DNA of 33,467 bases from Stenotrophomonas sp. PS02298. Its GTDB lineage: Bacteria; Pseudomonadota; Gammaproteobacteria; Xanthomonadales; Xanthomonadaceae. Location of the stretch: positions 1 through 33,467 of the forward strand of contig NZ_JASCOR010000033.1 of assembly GCF_029959445.1 (NCBI RefSeq), given 5' to 3'. Position 1 is the first letter of the stretch. Each line of letters starts with the position of its first letter. Shown here in pieces: positions 8,402 through 16,520 of the stretch. A program made the position numbers and the translations under genes. The notes beneath the pieces were generated by a model. It was not told the DNA's origin. It worked only from the letters and a program-made list of their open reading frames with translations, and did no database searches.

Positions 8402-8971
8402 TCACGCAGCCGTGCCCTGCTCGCGCCACAACCGGCGCCAATGCCGCCACGCCAGCCAGGCGTTGATCCAATAGGCGGCATACAAGACAGAAGTCAGGGT
8501 GAGCCCGCGCGAGGCGTACAGCGGCACTGCGATGGTGTTGACCAACACCCACACCGGCCAGGTCTCGATGCGCCTGCGCATCAGCAGCAGCTGCGCCAGT
8601 ACCGACAGGCACAGCACCGAGGAATCGGCGAACGGCGCGTAGGCGTCGGTGAAGCGATGCAGTACAAGCCCGTAAGCGCCGCCAGCCAGCAGCGCTCCGG
8701 CGCCCATCAGCAGGAAGCTGCGCAACGGCGTGCGTTTGATCGGCAACGCTTCATGGCTGGCGCTGGCGTGCCAGTTCCACCAGCCGAACATGCTGGCCAC
8801 GACGAAGAACACCTGCAGCAGTACATCGGCGTACAGCTGGGTATGCCAGAACAGCAGGCCGAACAGCGAGCAGCCAATGATGCCGGTCCACCAGGTGTGC
8901 ACGCTATTGCGCGCCGCACACAGGATGGAGGCGGTGGCGAAGGCGTTGGCGGCGATTTCCAGTGCGGTCAT
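8402..8971 (-). CDS. pnuC: Nicotinamide riboside transporter PnuC
   Basis: Inner-membrane protein of 189 residues with about seven hydrophobic segments and the PnuC signature region FGWWNWHAS near residues 62-70. PnuC moves nicotinamide riboside by facilitated diffusion, and the kinase domain of NadR, encoded two bases downstream, would trap it as NMN. Its ATG overlaps the stop of the adenylate-forming enzyme gene in an ATGA junction (8968-8971), so translation is probably coupled to the unusual genes upstream. C-terminal basic residues (RHWRRLWRE) probably face the cytoplasm. Confidence 0.93.
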   Translation of the reverse strand: MTALEIAANAFATASILCAARNSVHTWWTGIIGCSLFGLLFWHTQLYADVLLQVFFVVASMFGWWNWHASASHEALPIKRTPLRSFLLMGAGALLAGGAYGLVLHRFTDAYAPFADSSVLCLSVLAQLLLMRRRIETWPVWVLVNTIAVPLYASRGLTLTSVLYAAYWINAWLAWRHWRRLWREQGTAA

Positions 8972-10341
8972 GCGCCCAGGCCTTCGGTGAGATCGGTGGT
9001 GTATTGCAGCACTTTGTCCTCCACGTGCATCAGCACGACCTGCACCGGCAGGTCGTCCAGGGTATGTTGCAGGGCCGCTTGCGCCTGCTGTGCGTAACCG
9101 CCCTCGGCGACTGGCAGATGCAGGCTCACGCTGCCATCGCCGCCTTGATGCACACGAAAGCGCGACAGCGGCAGCGGCGCCAAGGCGTGGGTCAGGTCGA
9201 TGTTGTTGATCCAGCGGCCACTGCGGGTGCGGTAGCGTACCGGTCGCCTGCCCTGCAGGTCGACAATCATCGGCACATCACCACACATCGCCAGCGCGCC
9301 ACGGTCGCCAGTGCGGTAGCGCAGCAGCGGCAGGCAGAAGTTGAAACCACCGGTCAGGGTGATCTCACCGACCTGTCCATCCGCAACGGCACGACCGGCA
9401 TCGTCCAGCACCTCCACATACATGCCCGGCTGCAGCAGCACATGACCACCGGCGGCGGCGTCATGCACCGCCAGCGGGCCGGCTTCGTTCATCGAATATA
9501 TGTCCAGTACCGGGCAGTCGAATCGTTGCTGCAACGCCTGCCGAAGGCCCGGCGACAAGGCCATCGAGACCGACAGCAGCGCGCGCGGCCGGTGGCTCAG
9601 CCCCAACTCCAACAAGGTAGCGAAGGAGATCGGATCACCAGCGATCACCTCCGGCTGCAGCGCATCGATGTAGCGCGTACGGTCGTCGGGGTGACGCCAC
9701 TCATCCGGATGCAGGTTGATCTTGGCCAGCCCGGACTCGTCCATGCTCGGCGTCACCGATACATAGGTGAAGCAACGCCGCTGCATGCCCAGCAGCATCA
9801 CGCCCATCTGCCCGCGACCGTTGCGCAGCTGTACGCCCGCGCGCGCCAGCGCACGCTTGTGATAAGCCAGATAGCGACCGGCCACGACTGGATGCGATGG
9901 CAGCACCAGCGGGTGGCCGGTGGTACCGGTGGTGCGGAAATTCATCATCCGCTGCAGCGGCACCGGATCCGGCACGAACTGGGCGATGTCGGCGGCCAGG
10001 TCACCGCGATGGGTGGTAGCGATGTCCTCGAAACATGCGGCACGACCACGCGCGCGAAAGTACGGCACCTGTGCGATCACCTCATCGACGAAGCCCCCCA
10101 ACCACGGCGGGGGTGACCCCGGCTGCCACTGGAAACCAGCGCCCAGGATGTCGTCTTCGTACCCGCGCAGTTGCTGCACTTCCTCGGCGAGCAGTCGATT
10201 GCCGCTCTGGTTGCGGTAGCGCGGTGCTGCCGGGTGCTCGCGCATCCGCTTCAGCATCGCCCTGCCCGCTTCGCTCAGGGTGGGATAGCGCTCGCCGTCG
10301 TGCGGGTCTTGATTCACTCGCGCGTTCACTCGCGCGTCCAT
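8968..10341 (-). CDS. PaaK/CapK-type adenylate-forming enzyme
   Basis: A 457-residue member of the phenylacetate-CoA ligase/CapK branch of AMP-forming enzymes. Visible motifs are the phosphate loop RTTGTTGHP (136-144), YSMNEAGP (282-289) corresponding to the adenine-binding A5 motif, and YRTGDRG (342-348) corresponding to the A7 motif with the ribose-binding Asp. Family members activate a carboxylate as acyl-AMP and pass it to CoA or another acceptor; the substrate here is unknown. The ATG at 10341 overlaps the preceding gene by 16 bp. Two in-frame GTG codons lie at residues 5 and 9, so the true start could be slightly later. The gene ends in an ATGA overlap with pnuC. No acyl carrier protein or thioesterase is encoded nearby. 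Confidence 0.82.
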   Translation of the reverse strand: MDARVNARVNQDPHDGERYPTLSEAGRAMLKRMREHPAAPRYRNQSGNRLLAEEVQQLRGYEDDILGAGFQWQPGSPPPWLGGFVDEVIAQVPYFRARGRAACFEDIATTHRGDLAADIAQFVPDPVPLQRMMNFRTTGTTGHPLVLPSHPVVAGRYLAYHKRALARAGVQLRNGRGQMGVMLLGMQRRCFTYVSVTPSMDESGLAKINLHPDEWRHPDDRTRYIDALQPEVIAGDPISFATLLELGLSHRPRALLSVSMALSPGLRQALQQRFDCPVLDIYSMNEAGPLAVHDAAAGGHVLLQPGMYVEVLDDAGRAVADGQVGEITLTGGFNFCLPLLRYRTGDRGALAMCGDVPMIVDLQGRRPVRYRTRSGRWINNIDLTHALAPLPLSRFRVHQGGDGSVSLHLPVAEGGYAQQAQAALQHTLDDLPVQVVLMHVEDKVLQYTTDLTEGLGA

Positions 10342-10907
10342 TTGTCCGCCGATTCCTCGGCGGCCTTGCGTGCCAGCGCCTCGCGGATGGCACGCGCGCG
10401 CGCTTCAGCAGCGCGGCTGGCTTCCAGCAGGCGACGGCGCTCGACACTGCTGACGCTGGCCAGGCGATCGGCTGCCTGTGCCGCGGTTTCACCCGCAGGC
10501 AGCAAGCCAAGGCGGGCGATGGCGGTACGCACCAGCTCCTCGCGCCGGTCCGGGTCGTGCAGATAGCGGTTCACTGCGGCCTCCGCTGCCAACGCGGGCA
10601 CCGCTTCGGCAAATACCGGCAGCAGCGCCTCGCGCGGGAAGCGCAGCGCGTGCCAGGCCTCATCGGCGAGCAGCCACGCCATCACCGCGGACAGACTCAG
10701 CTGGTTGGCGGTGACCGCGGCCAGGTTGCCGGACAGGCTGGCCTGCAACGCAGCAGGCAAGGCGACGCCGTGCAGGGCCAGCACGTCATTGACCACGGCG
10801 GCGACCTGCAGCTGTCCTTCGCGGCCGCGCCGTGGCGGATCGAGGAAGTCCGGTGGTGTGTCGATCAGGCGACGCAGCAGGGCGTCCAGCGAGGCGCTGT
10901 TGCTCAT
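10326..10907 (-). CDS. Uncharacterised helical protein of the MoxR/vWA operon
   Basis: I do not recognise this 193-residue protein. It is predicted to be soluble and mostly helical, with no signal peptide or membrane segment. The N-terminus (SLDALLRRLIDTPPDFLDPP) is followed by an Ala/Leu-rich middle. The C-terminus is strongly charged with long Arg/Glu/Ala helices (RRRLLEASRAAEARARAIREALARKAAEESADKW), suggesting a coiled coil or a protein-binding tail. It begins 22 bases after the vWA gene and overlaps the ligase gene by 16 bp. The ATG at 10907 was preferred to an earlier one at 10979, which lies inside the vWA gene. Its position suggests an adaptor or subunit of the encoded machinery. Confidence 0.75.
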   Translation of the reverse strand: MSNSASLDALLRRLIDTPPDFLDPPRRGREGQLQVAAVVNDVLALHGVALPAALQASLSGNLAAVTANQLSLSAVMAWLLADEAWHALRFPREALLPVFAEAVPALAAEAAVNRYLHDPDRREELVRTAIARLGLLPAGETAAQAADRLASVSSVERRRLLEASRAAEARARAIREALARKAAEESADKWTRE

Positions 10908-10929
10908 GGCGGGTTCCGTAAGGTGTTTT

Positions 10930-12711
10930 TCATTGGCCTGCACCGCCCAGCGACTGGTAATGGCGTTGGCTGAAATCACGTGCGAAGGCCAGCAGATCGG
11001 TCATGTCACGCACGACGTGGATATCCCAGCCCTGCTCGCGTGCGCGCAGCAGGTCCGCGGTCCACCCCTTGGCGCCGACCAGGCTTGCCGGCAACGGACT
11101 GTAGAGATTGAGCGCCATGGTGCCGCCAGCCCGGCCCGCGCGCAGCGCCTGCGCGGCGACATCCCAGCCGCTGTTGCCGCGCTCGTCCTGCTCGAACATG
11201 GTGGTGATGCCATCGTCGGAGATATGCAGGATATGCACGGCACGCGCAGCCACCGGCCGCTGCGCGTAGGTGCTGCGCAGGCGATGGATGGGGAAAGCCG
11301 TTGCGCCACCGAAGTAACCCACCAGCACCTTGAGGATGTCGTCCTCGCTGCGCACGAAACCATCGGTGTGCAGGCATTGCTGCTTGCCGCTCCACAAGGT
11401 GGCCTGCACGCGCGCACCCGCACGCAAGGCCGACAACGCGATCACCGCACCGGCCAAGGTCAGCCATGAGGTGTCCTGCTGCGGATCGGGCATGGAGCCG
11501 GAGCTGTCCACGTACAGGTCCAGATCAATCGGTTCGTTGGCCGGCTCATTGCCCGGCGCCGGCCCCATTACCCGCTGCACGGTGGTCACGCCCGGCACCA
11601 CGGTGGGCGACTGCATCAAGGTCTGCAGCCAATCCACCGCGTCCAGCGGATCGCCCGGTTCCCAGGGCTCCAGGCCTTCAAGTTCAAGCTCCTGCGTCTG
11701 CGGCTGCGGGCTCACCGGGAAGCGGATCAGGTGCGGCAAGGCACGTTCGCGGTAGTAGCGCACGGCGAATTGCTGCGGGTCCATGTCCAACCCCGCCGCA
11801 CGCAGGATCTCGCCGTACTCGAACGGCTCGCGGGTCTGACCGTGACCAAGCGCGCGGGCTGGCAATGCGTCCTCCGCCACCTCGTCTGCTGCGCCAGCAT
11901 CTTCCTCGCCAGTGATGCGCGGATCGAGCGCCGGATGCAGAACCGGCGCGAGTTCGTCTTCTTCCAGCCGCTCCAGTCCCACCGGTTGACTGCCGCGGCC
12001 GGCATGGCGGGTATCCATCAGCGCGTCGACGCGCGCGTCACTGATCGTCTCCAGCAAGTGCGGCAGCAGCAAGGCACTGAAACGGCTGGCACCTTCCATC
12101 CATTCGCCAGCATAGGTGCGGATCACCCGCGCGCCCAGCCAGGCATCGCCGCGCAGGTCTGCAGCTTCCAGCGCTGGTCCGCCGAGGCTGCCTGCCGGCT
12201 GCTGCCACAGCTGCTCATAGATGCCCATGTACAGCTGCCACAGCGGCGAACTGCCGCTGGCGCTGGTGGCAAGGCGCCGGTAGATATCGGCCATGCGCAG
12301 GCCGCATTGGCGTTGCAGGCGGTCGTTGATCAGCAGGTCGGTATAGAGGTTGGCGACCATCGGCGCGTGCGCTTCCAATGTTGGCAATGCGCGATGGATG
12401 CGCGCCAGCAGCCGCGCGTGGTCAGTGGCCGTGGCTGGTGCGAGCACGTGATGGCCTATCTCGTGGGCGAGGATTTCGCGGGCGTGATCCTGCAGCCCCA
12501 AACGCTGCACCTGCGGCAGATCGATCACCACCCGCTGGTCGGCCAGGCGGATCATCGCGAAGCTGCCGGTCAGGCCCTCCTTCGCTGCCTCGACGCTGCT
12601 GGCGCACAGGCGCGGATCCTGCAAGCGGGTGAAACGGCTCCAGTCGGCCAGCGCCAGTGGCCAGGCGGCGCGCCAGTTGGCCAGCAGGCTTTCCTGCTCG
12701 GTGCTGCTCAT
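10930..12711 (-). CDS. HExxH zincin-like plus vWA-domain protein, partner of the MoxR ATPase
   Basis: A 593-residue protein with two recognisable parts. The N-terminal half has HEIGHH at residues 83-88, matching the HExxH zinc site of zincin metallopeptidases, followed by NLYTDLLINDRLQR, as in the putative metallopeptidase regions (DUF2201 type) found joined to vWA-like domains. The C-terminal part is a vWA domain with the metal-binding MIDAS motif DSSGSM at 402-407, a later GGATAFP supplying the Thr, and HILHISDDG. vWA proteins beside MoxR ATPases typically form chelatase-like or remodelling complexes. The ATG at 12711 overlaps the preceding stop (ATGA). The stretch between the domains (about 260-390) is acidic and Pro-rich. 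Peptidase activity is inferred only from the HExxH motif. Confidence 0.85.
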   Translation of the reverse strand: MSSTEQESLLANWRAAWPLALADWSRFTRLQDPRLCASSVEAAKEGLTGSFAMIRLADQRVVIDLPQVQRLGLQDHAREILAHEIGHHVLAPATATDHARLLARIHRALPTLEAHAPMVANLYTDLLINDRLQRQCGLRMADIYRRLATSASGSSPLWQLYMGIYEQLWQQPAGSLGGPALEAADLRGDAWLGARVIRTYAGEWMEGASRFSALLLPHLLETISDARVDALMDTRHAGRGSQPVGLERLEEDELAPVLHPALDPRITGEEDAGAADEVAEDALPARALGHGQTREPFEYGEILRAAGLDMDPQQFAVRYYRERALPHLIRFPVSPQPQTQELELEGLEPWEPGDPLDAVDWLQTLMQSPTVVPGVTTVQRVMGPAPGNEPANEPIDLDLYVDSSGSMPDPQQDTSWLTLAGAVIALSALRAGARVQATLWSGKQQCLHTDGFVRSEDDILKVLVGYFGGATAFPIHRLRSTYAQRPVAARAVHILHISDDGITTMFEQDERGNSGWDVAAQALRAGRAGGTMALNLYSPLPASLVGAKGWTADLLRAREQGWDIHVVRDMTDLLAFARDFSQRHYQSLGGAGQ

Positions 12712-13700
12712 GCCGCGCCCGGCAGCAGGCGCACGTGGTGCGACCACGGCGAATACAGGGCGATGCCGGCCGGTCCAGCCACCGCCGCAAGGTCATCAGC
12801 TGGGGCGGCGTAAACGATGTTGGTCGTGCCAATACGCGCGCCCTGGCTGTCGATTGAAAGCTGCGTGGCCGGCGTGACCCGCGCGGCAGCAAACTCCGCC
12901 GCACTGGCTGGCAACACCACACCACCGAAGGCATCGGCAATCAGCAGGTAATGGCGGTCGCCGCTACGTGCGATGAAACCTTCCGCGCTGGCGCGCAGCT
13001 CCGGCGGCGCAGCGAATGGGCCGCCCAGCCCGGTGAAGCCGCCAACCGTCTGCCCCTGCACGCTTGCCGCTGCACCCTGCGGGTGCCACCAACGCTCGCT
13101 GCCGAGCTGGCTGCGCAGCGACGGCCACTGCGCGCCGTCGACGCCCAAAGCCTCTGCGGCCAATCCGGCAGGCAGACCGTCGGCCTGCGCCAATGCCGCC
13201 ACGCGCAGATGCGCCATGCCGGCCTGCCATGCACACAGCGCGCCGACACTGCGCAAGGCCGCCGTGCTGTCGCAACGCGGAGCCAATGCGGCCATGCGCT
13301 GCAGCCATGCGTCAATGCGCACACCCGGCACCTCGTGCATGCGCACGACCGCATTGCTGAGTGCGCCCAGCGTCTCCAGCGGCGCAGCTGCGATCAGTGG
13401 TGCGGCAGGTACTGCCAGTTGCTGCCACGCGGCATCTACCCACGGCAGCCGAGCTGCCGGTCCCGCGAGTCCCTGTGCAATCAGCTCCAGGCCCAGCTCG
13501 AAGGCCACCTCGGTGGCCGCCGGCATCGCGGCTTCATCCACTGCGGCAATCGCCAGGCACAAAGGGTCCAGCGTCTGCGCGACAAAGACCGAGAACGCCG
13601 CGGTATCCAGAGTGGGCCAGCGTCGCCTTGCTTCGGCAACCTGCTGATTGAGCAGGCTGCGGCGCGATGCCAGCAGGCCGGTCAGTGCGGGTGACAGCAC
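12708..13700 (-). CDS. Uncharacterised protein between the MoxR and vWA genes
   Basis: I do not recognise this 330-residue protein. It starts at a GTG one base after the moxR-like stop and ends in an ATGA overlap with the vWA gene, so it is made with both. No signal peptide is present. The first two thirds are Ala/Leu-rich and helical; the last third is richer in beta-type segments (RHYLLIADAFGGVVLP, LSIDSQGARIGTTNIVYA, GIALYSPWSHHVRLLP). No catalytic motif was found. Its place between ATPase and vWA partner suggests a structural or substrate-recognition subunit, as accessory proteins often occupy this position in MoxR operons. Confidence 0.78.
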   Translation of the reverse strand: MLSPALTGLLASRRSLLNQQVAEARRRWPTLDTAAFSVFVAQTLDPLCLAIAAVDEAAMPAATEVAFELGLELIAQGLAGPAARLPWVDAAWQQLAVPAAPLIAAAPLETLGALSNAVVRMHEVPGVRIDAWLQRMAALAPRCDSTAALRSVGALCAWQAGMAHLRVAALAQADGLPAGLAAEALGVDGAQWPSLRSQLGSERWWHPQGAAASVQGQTVGGFTGLGGPFAAPPELRASAEGFIARSGDRHYLLIADAFGGVVLPASAAEFAAARVTPATQLSIDSQGARIGTTNIVYAAPADDLAAVAGPAGIALYSPWSHHVRLLPGAA

Positions 13701-13701
13701 C

Positions 13702-15297
13702 TCAGCGCGCCTGCTGCCAATGCAGGTAATTGGTATAGCGCTGGTGCAGGTACTTGAGCTTGAGCAGATCGTCGTACAGATGACCGTAGAGCTTGCGGCC
13801 CTTCACCCGTTCCTCCACCAGCCGTTCGATGCGCGTGAGACGCGCACGCGTCTCGCGCTCGCTGACGCCATCCAGGCCGCGCGCGAACTGCGCGGACAGC
13901 TCGCCGACCGGATCGTTCCGATCCAGGTCCAGGCGGTCGTACTCGGCATTGGAGCTGTCCAGCAACCAGCGCAGCCAGCTGAGCCGGTCACTGCGGTAAG
14001 CCGCGTTTTCCGGCAGCGCGAAGAACGGCGCATCCAGATCCGGTTGCAGCTTGTCGTTGAGCACGAACGGCAACACCTGGCGCACGTCGTCCAGCGCGAC
14101 CGCGGCATTGCCACGGAACCAGGCCAATGCCTTGGCGAACATCAGCAAGGTCATCAGGTTGCGTACCGACAAACCATTGCGGGTCTGGCAACCCAGGTCC
14201 TTCATGCGATCACGGCCGGAATCGGCAGCAATCGCCTGGGCCCAGTCAACGCCGGCCAGGCGCACGGTGTCCTTGGTCAGGTATTCGAACTGTGCACCCG
14301 CGGTTTCCATCAACTCGAACTGGCTGCTGAAGAACTCAATGCGCCTGCGCACGTCCTGCGGCACGTCCACCGCGCGGATCTGCTGCAGCATCAGGTCGCC
14401 TTCTTCCTCGCTGAAGATGATCTCGCGCGGTACCACTTCTTCCGGACGGATGTTCTGCTCGATGCGCAGCAGCATTTCTTCGAGGAAGCGCGGGTTGAAG
14501 GCCAATGCCTGCACCACCACGTCGATGCGGTCGCGCAGGGCCTCGATCACCTGGTAGGTGCCACCGCCACGGTCGTCATTGGCGGTGAGGTACCACGCCG
14601 ACTCCGGGCATTCGTAGACCTGGTTGAGCACTTCGGCGTAGTTGTCGCCCATCACCGTCAGCAACGCGCTCTGGGTGCGGGTGGGGATGCGGTTGTACTC
14701 GTCGATGATCTTGACCCGCATGCCCAACCAGCTGCGCCACGCGATGCGGATCTGCGACATATCCTGCGCGGCGACCAGATCGGCCGGCAGCGGGTTGCCG
14801 AGCAGGTCGGCGATGGTCATCTGCGGGTGACCATGCTGCATGGCGCGACGCACCTCGCGCACCGGGTAACCGGCAAGCACGCCCATCAGGATCGCACTGG
14901 CGGTCTTGCCCCGGCCGGGGCCGCCGACGAACAGGCATTTGCGGCGGGTGGCGAAGGTCAGCAGCGGCAGCAGCACGTAGCTGGAATAGCTCTGCGCCGA
15001 TGGCAAGGTCAGCTGGCGGCGGGTGTCACCAACATTGAAGCTGGCCGACGGACCGGCGTGGTACTCGATGTCGTAATGCGGGCTGATGATGGCGTTGTTG
15101 ACGATCCAGAAGTAGGCCTGGCGCAGCTTCTCGTCCAGCGCCAGCGGCGCGGCATCGGCGGCATCGGCCAGCTGCACCGGTCCTTCATACAGTTCGGCCA
15201 CATCGAAGGTCCGCGCCACCGGCTCGGCCTTCGGGTTGGTTGGCGCCTGCGACAGGCGCTGGAACAGGTTGAATGGCGACACCGGGCGTCCCTTCAT
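13702..15297 (-). CDS. MoxR-family AAA+ ATPase
   Basis: A 531-residue AAA+ ATPase and first gene of the tight array. After about 115 residues of N-terminal extension it shows Walker A GGPGRGKT (125-132), Walker B VKIIDEYNRIP (195-205), sensor-1 YLTAND, an Arg-finger region ALRDRID and a sensor-2-like GLSVRNLMTLL. This matches the MoxR/CobS/BchI branch, whose members work with vWA proteins to insert metals or remodel enzymes. It is longer than most MoxR proteins because of the N-terminal extension and a C-terminal helical region. An overlapping GTG at 15300 is an alternative start. No good Shine-Dalgarno sequence precedes either. Its vWA partner is encoded two genes downstream. Confidence 0.9.
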   Translation of the reverse strand: MKGRPVSPFNLFQRLSQAPTNPKAEPVARTFDVAELYEGPVQLADAADAAPLALDEKLRQAYFWIVNNAIISPHYDIEYHAGPSASFNVGDTRRQLTLPSAQSYSSYVLLPLLTFATRRKCLFVGGPGRGKTASAILMGVLAGYPVREVRRAMQHGHPQMTIADLLGNPLPADLVAAQDMSQIRIAWRSWLGMRVKIIDEYNRIPTRTQSALLTVMGDNYAEVLNQVYECPESAWYLTANDDRGGGTYQVIEALRDRIDVVVQALAFNPRFLEEMLLRIEQNIRPEEVVPREIIFSEEEGDLMLQQIRAVDVPQDVRRRIEFFSSQFELMETAGAQFEYLTKDTVRLAGVDWAQAIAADSGRDRMKDLGCQTRNGLSVRNLMTLLMFAKALAWFRGNAAVALDDVRQVLPFVLNDKLQPDLDAPFFALPENAAYRSDRLSWLRWLLDSSNAEYDRLDLDRNDPVGELSAQFARGLDGVSERETRARLTRIERLVEERVKGRKLYGHLYDDLLKLKYLHQRYTNYLHWQQAR

Positions 15298-15309
15298 CAC
15301 GGAACCCGG

Positions 15310-15315
15310 ATTCTA
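15310..15315 (-). promoter_or_regulatory. Possible -10 (TAGAAT) ahead of the moxR-like gene
   Basis: On the minus strand TAGAAT lies nine bases before the GTG at 15300 and twelve before the ATG at 15297, inside the 46-bp gap after the DUF6265-like gene. It would give an almost leaderless transcript and could let the seven-gene array be expressed apart from the upstream genes. There is no clear -35 box, so this is weak. Confidence 0.3.
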
Positions 15316-15343
15316 ACGTGGGGGCCGTGACGTCGGCCGCCGC

Positions 15344-15808
15344 TCAGTCAGTCGGTTGCGCGGCCTGCGCGAACTCGAACACCTGCACACGTTCGCCAGC
15401 GGAGACGGTGGCTGTCAGCTGCCGGCCGTTGCGCTGGTAGGCGATCCGCTGCGGGAAGTCATGCCGGAGGTTCTCGAACACCACCGACTGCGCGCCCTGC
15501 TCCACCAGTGCGAACCTGACCGGCGCGGGATTCCCAGCAACATCGGCGACGTAGTACAGCTGCCCGCCTGCATCGATGATGCGCAGACGTTCCTGGAATT
15601 GCAGTTCGCCTTGCCGATAGCTGCGGCCCTCGCCTTCGAGAACATCCGCCTGCCGACGCCATTGCTCAGCGCCGCTCGTACCGGCTGCCATGCCGGTGCG
15701 CTGCCAGTTGCCCAGCAGCCAATCCAGCGAGGACAGCTCCGCCGCAGCTGCGGTCACGGCGCTGGCTACACCGGCCAGCAGGACCAAGCAGAGCAAGAGC
15801 CTGCGCAT
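15344..15808 (-). CDS. Exported DUF6265-like protein
   Basis: A 154-residue protein with a clear signal peptide (RRLLLCLVLLAGVASAVTAAAA). The mature part begins LSSLDWLLGNWQR and contains EQWRR, LQFQERLRII and FENLRHDFPQRIAYQR, a pattern of exported DUF6265-type proteins that probably form a small lipocalin-like beta-barrel. No function is known. Its ATG overlaps the GST stop by one base (TGATG), so the two are coupled. The gap to the moxR-like gene is 46 bp. Confidence 0.78.
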   Translation of the reverse strand: MRRLLLCLVLLAGVASAVTAAAAELSSLDWLLGNWQRTGMAAGTSGAEQWRRQADVLEGEGRSYRQGELQFQERLRIIDAGGQLYYVADVAGNPAPVRFALVEQGAQSVVFENLRHDFPQRIAYQRNGRQLTATVSAGERVQVFEFAQAAQPTD

Positions 15809-16446
15809 CAGCTACGCGGCGGGATCAGTGCATCATCCAGGGCGCTTGCCCGCTGCCAGGCCGGGCGGGCACGCAGGCGCTCGCCATACGCGGCAAACGC
15901 ATCGCGTGGCGGCATGCTCTTGAACATCTGTCCCCACAGGATCTGGCTGCCAACATAGACATCGGCCGCACTGAAGCGCTCGCCAAGCAGCCACGGCGAC
16001 GCCGATGCGGCCAGCTGCTCCAGGGTATCGATGGTCTGCTCGAAGCTGCCGTAGCCAACGGTGCCAGCCTTCTCCAGCGGGGCAAGCAGGCCCAGGGCCT
16101 TGGCGCTGACAGCGGCTTCCACCGGTCCGGCAGCGAAGAACAGCCAGCGCAGGTAACTGCCACGCAGCGGATCATCCACGGCGGGCGCCAGCCCTGCAGC
16201 GGGAAACGCATCGGCCAGATAGGTGCAGATCGCGGCAGCCTCGGTCACCACCACGCCACGGTGCACGATGGTCGGCACCTTGCCCATCGGGTTGATGGCG
16301 AGGAACTCCGGGCCCTTCATGCTCTGGCCGTACACCAGCACCTCGGTGCGATACGGCTGGCCCAACTCCTCCAGCATCCAGCGCACGATGCGCCCGCGTG
16401 ACATCGGGTTGGTATAGAAGACGATCTCTTCTGCCGTGCTGCCCAT
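15808..16446 (-). CDS. Glutathione S-transferase family protein
   Basis: A cytosolic GST-fold protein of 212 residues. The N-terminal thioredoxin-like domain has FYTNPMSRGRIVRWML with a likely catalytic Ser/Arg, the cis-proline segment NPMGKVPTIV, and TEAAAICTYLA for glutathione binding. The C-terminal helical domain contains LGERFSAADVYVGSQI, the N-capping motif of GSTs. The ATG at 16446 has GGAGG eight bases upstream. The 74-bp gap before it contains TAGACT, a possible -10 site. It is coupled to the DUF6265-like gene. The substrate is unknown. Confidence 0.92.
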   Translation of the reverse strand: MGSTAEEIVFYTNPMSRGRIVRWMLEELGQPYRTEVLVYGQSMKGPEFLAINPMGKVPTIVHRGVVVTEAAAICTYLADAFPAAGLAPAVDDPLRGSYLRWLFFAAGPVEAAVSAKALGLLAPLEKAGTVGYGSFEQTIDTLEQLAASASPWLLGERFSAADVYVGSQILWGQMFKSMPPRDAFAAYGERLRARPAWQRASALDDALIPPRS

Positions 16447-16520
16447 GCGCCTGCCTCCGGAGGATGAGGCGGCAGTCTAGCAACTGCGCCCCAGCACTGG
16501 GACAGGTGAATGTGCTTGGC

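Noticed and set aside
8962-10116. A 384-codon plus-strand frame opposite the ligase gene
   Set aside because: Low-complexity Gln/His/Arg composition and no motif; the minus-strand ligase explains the region.
7314-15297. The MoxR/vWA operon read as an already described vWA-MoxR conflict (ternary) system
   Set aside because: No recognisable effector, peptidase-like activator or toxin domain beyond the HExxH region was seen, and PnuC/NadR and the ligase are not parts I associate with those systems; not excluded, but not supported.
13648-15330. A 560-codon open frame on the plus strand opposite the MoxR ATPase gene
   Set aside because: It is a mirror of the high-GC coding strand; its product is His/Gln/Arg-rich with no domain, whereas the minus-strand frame has all AAA+ motifs.
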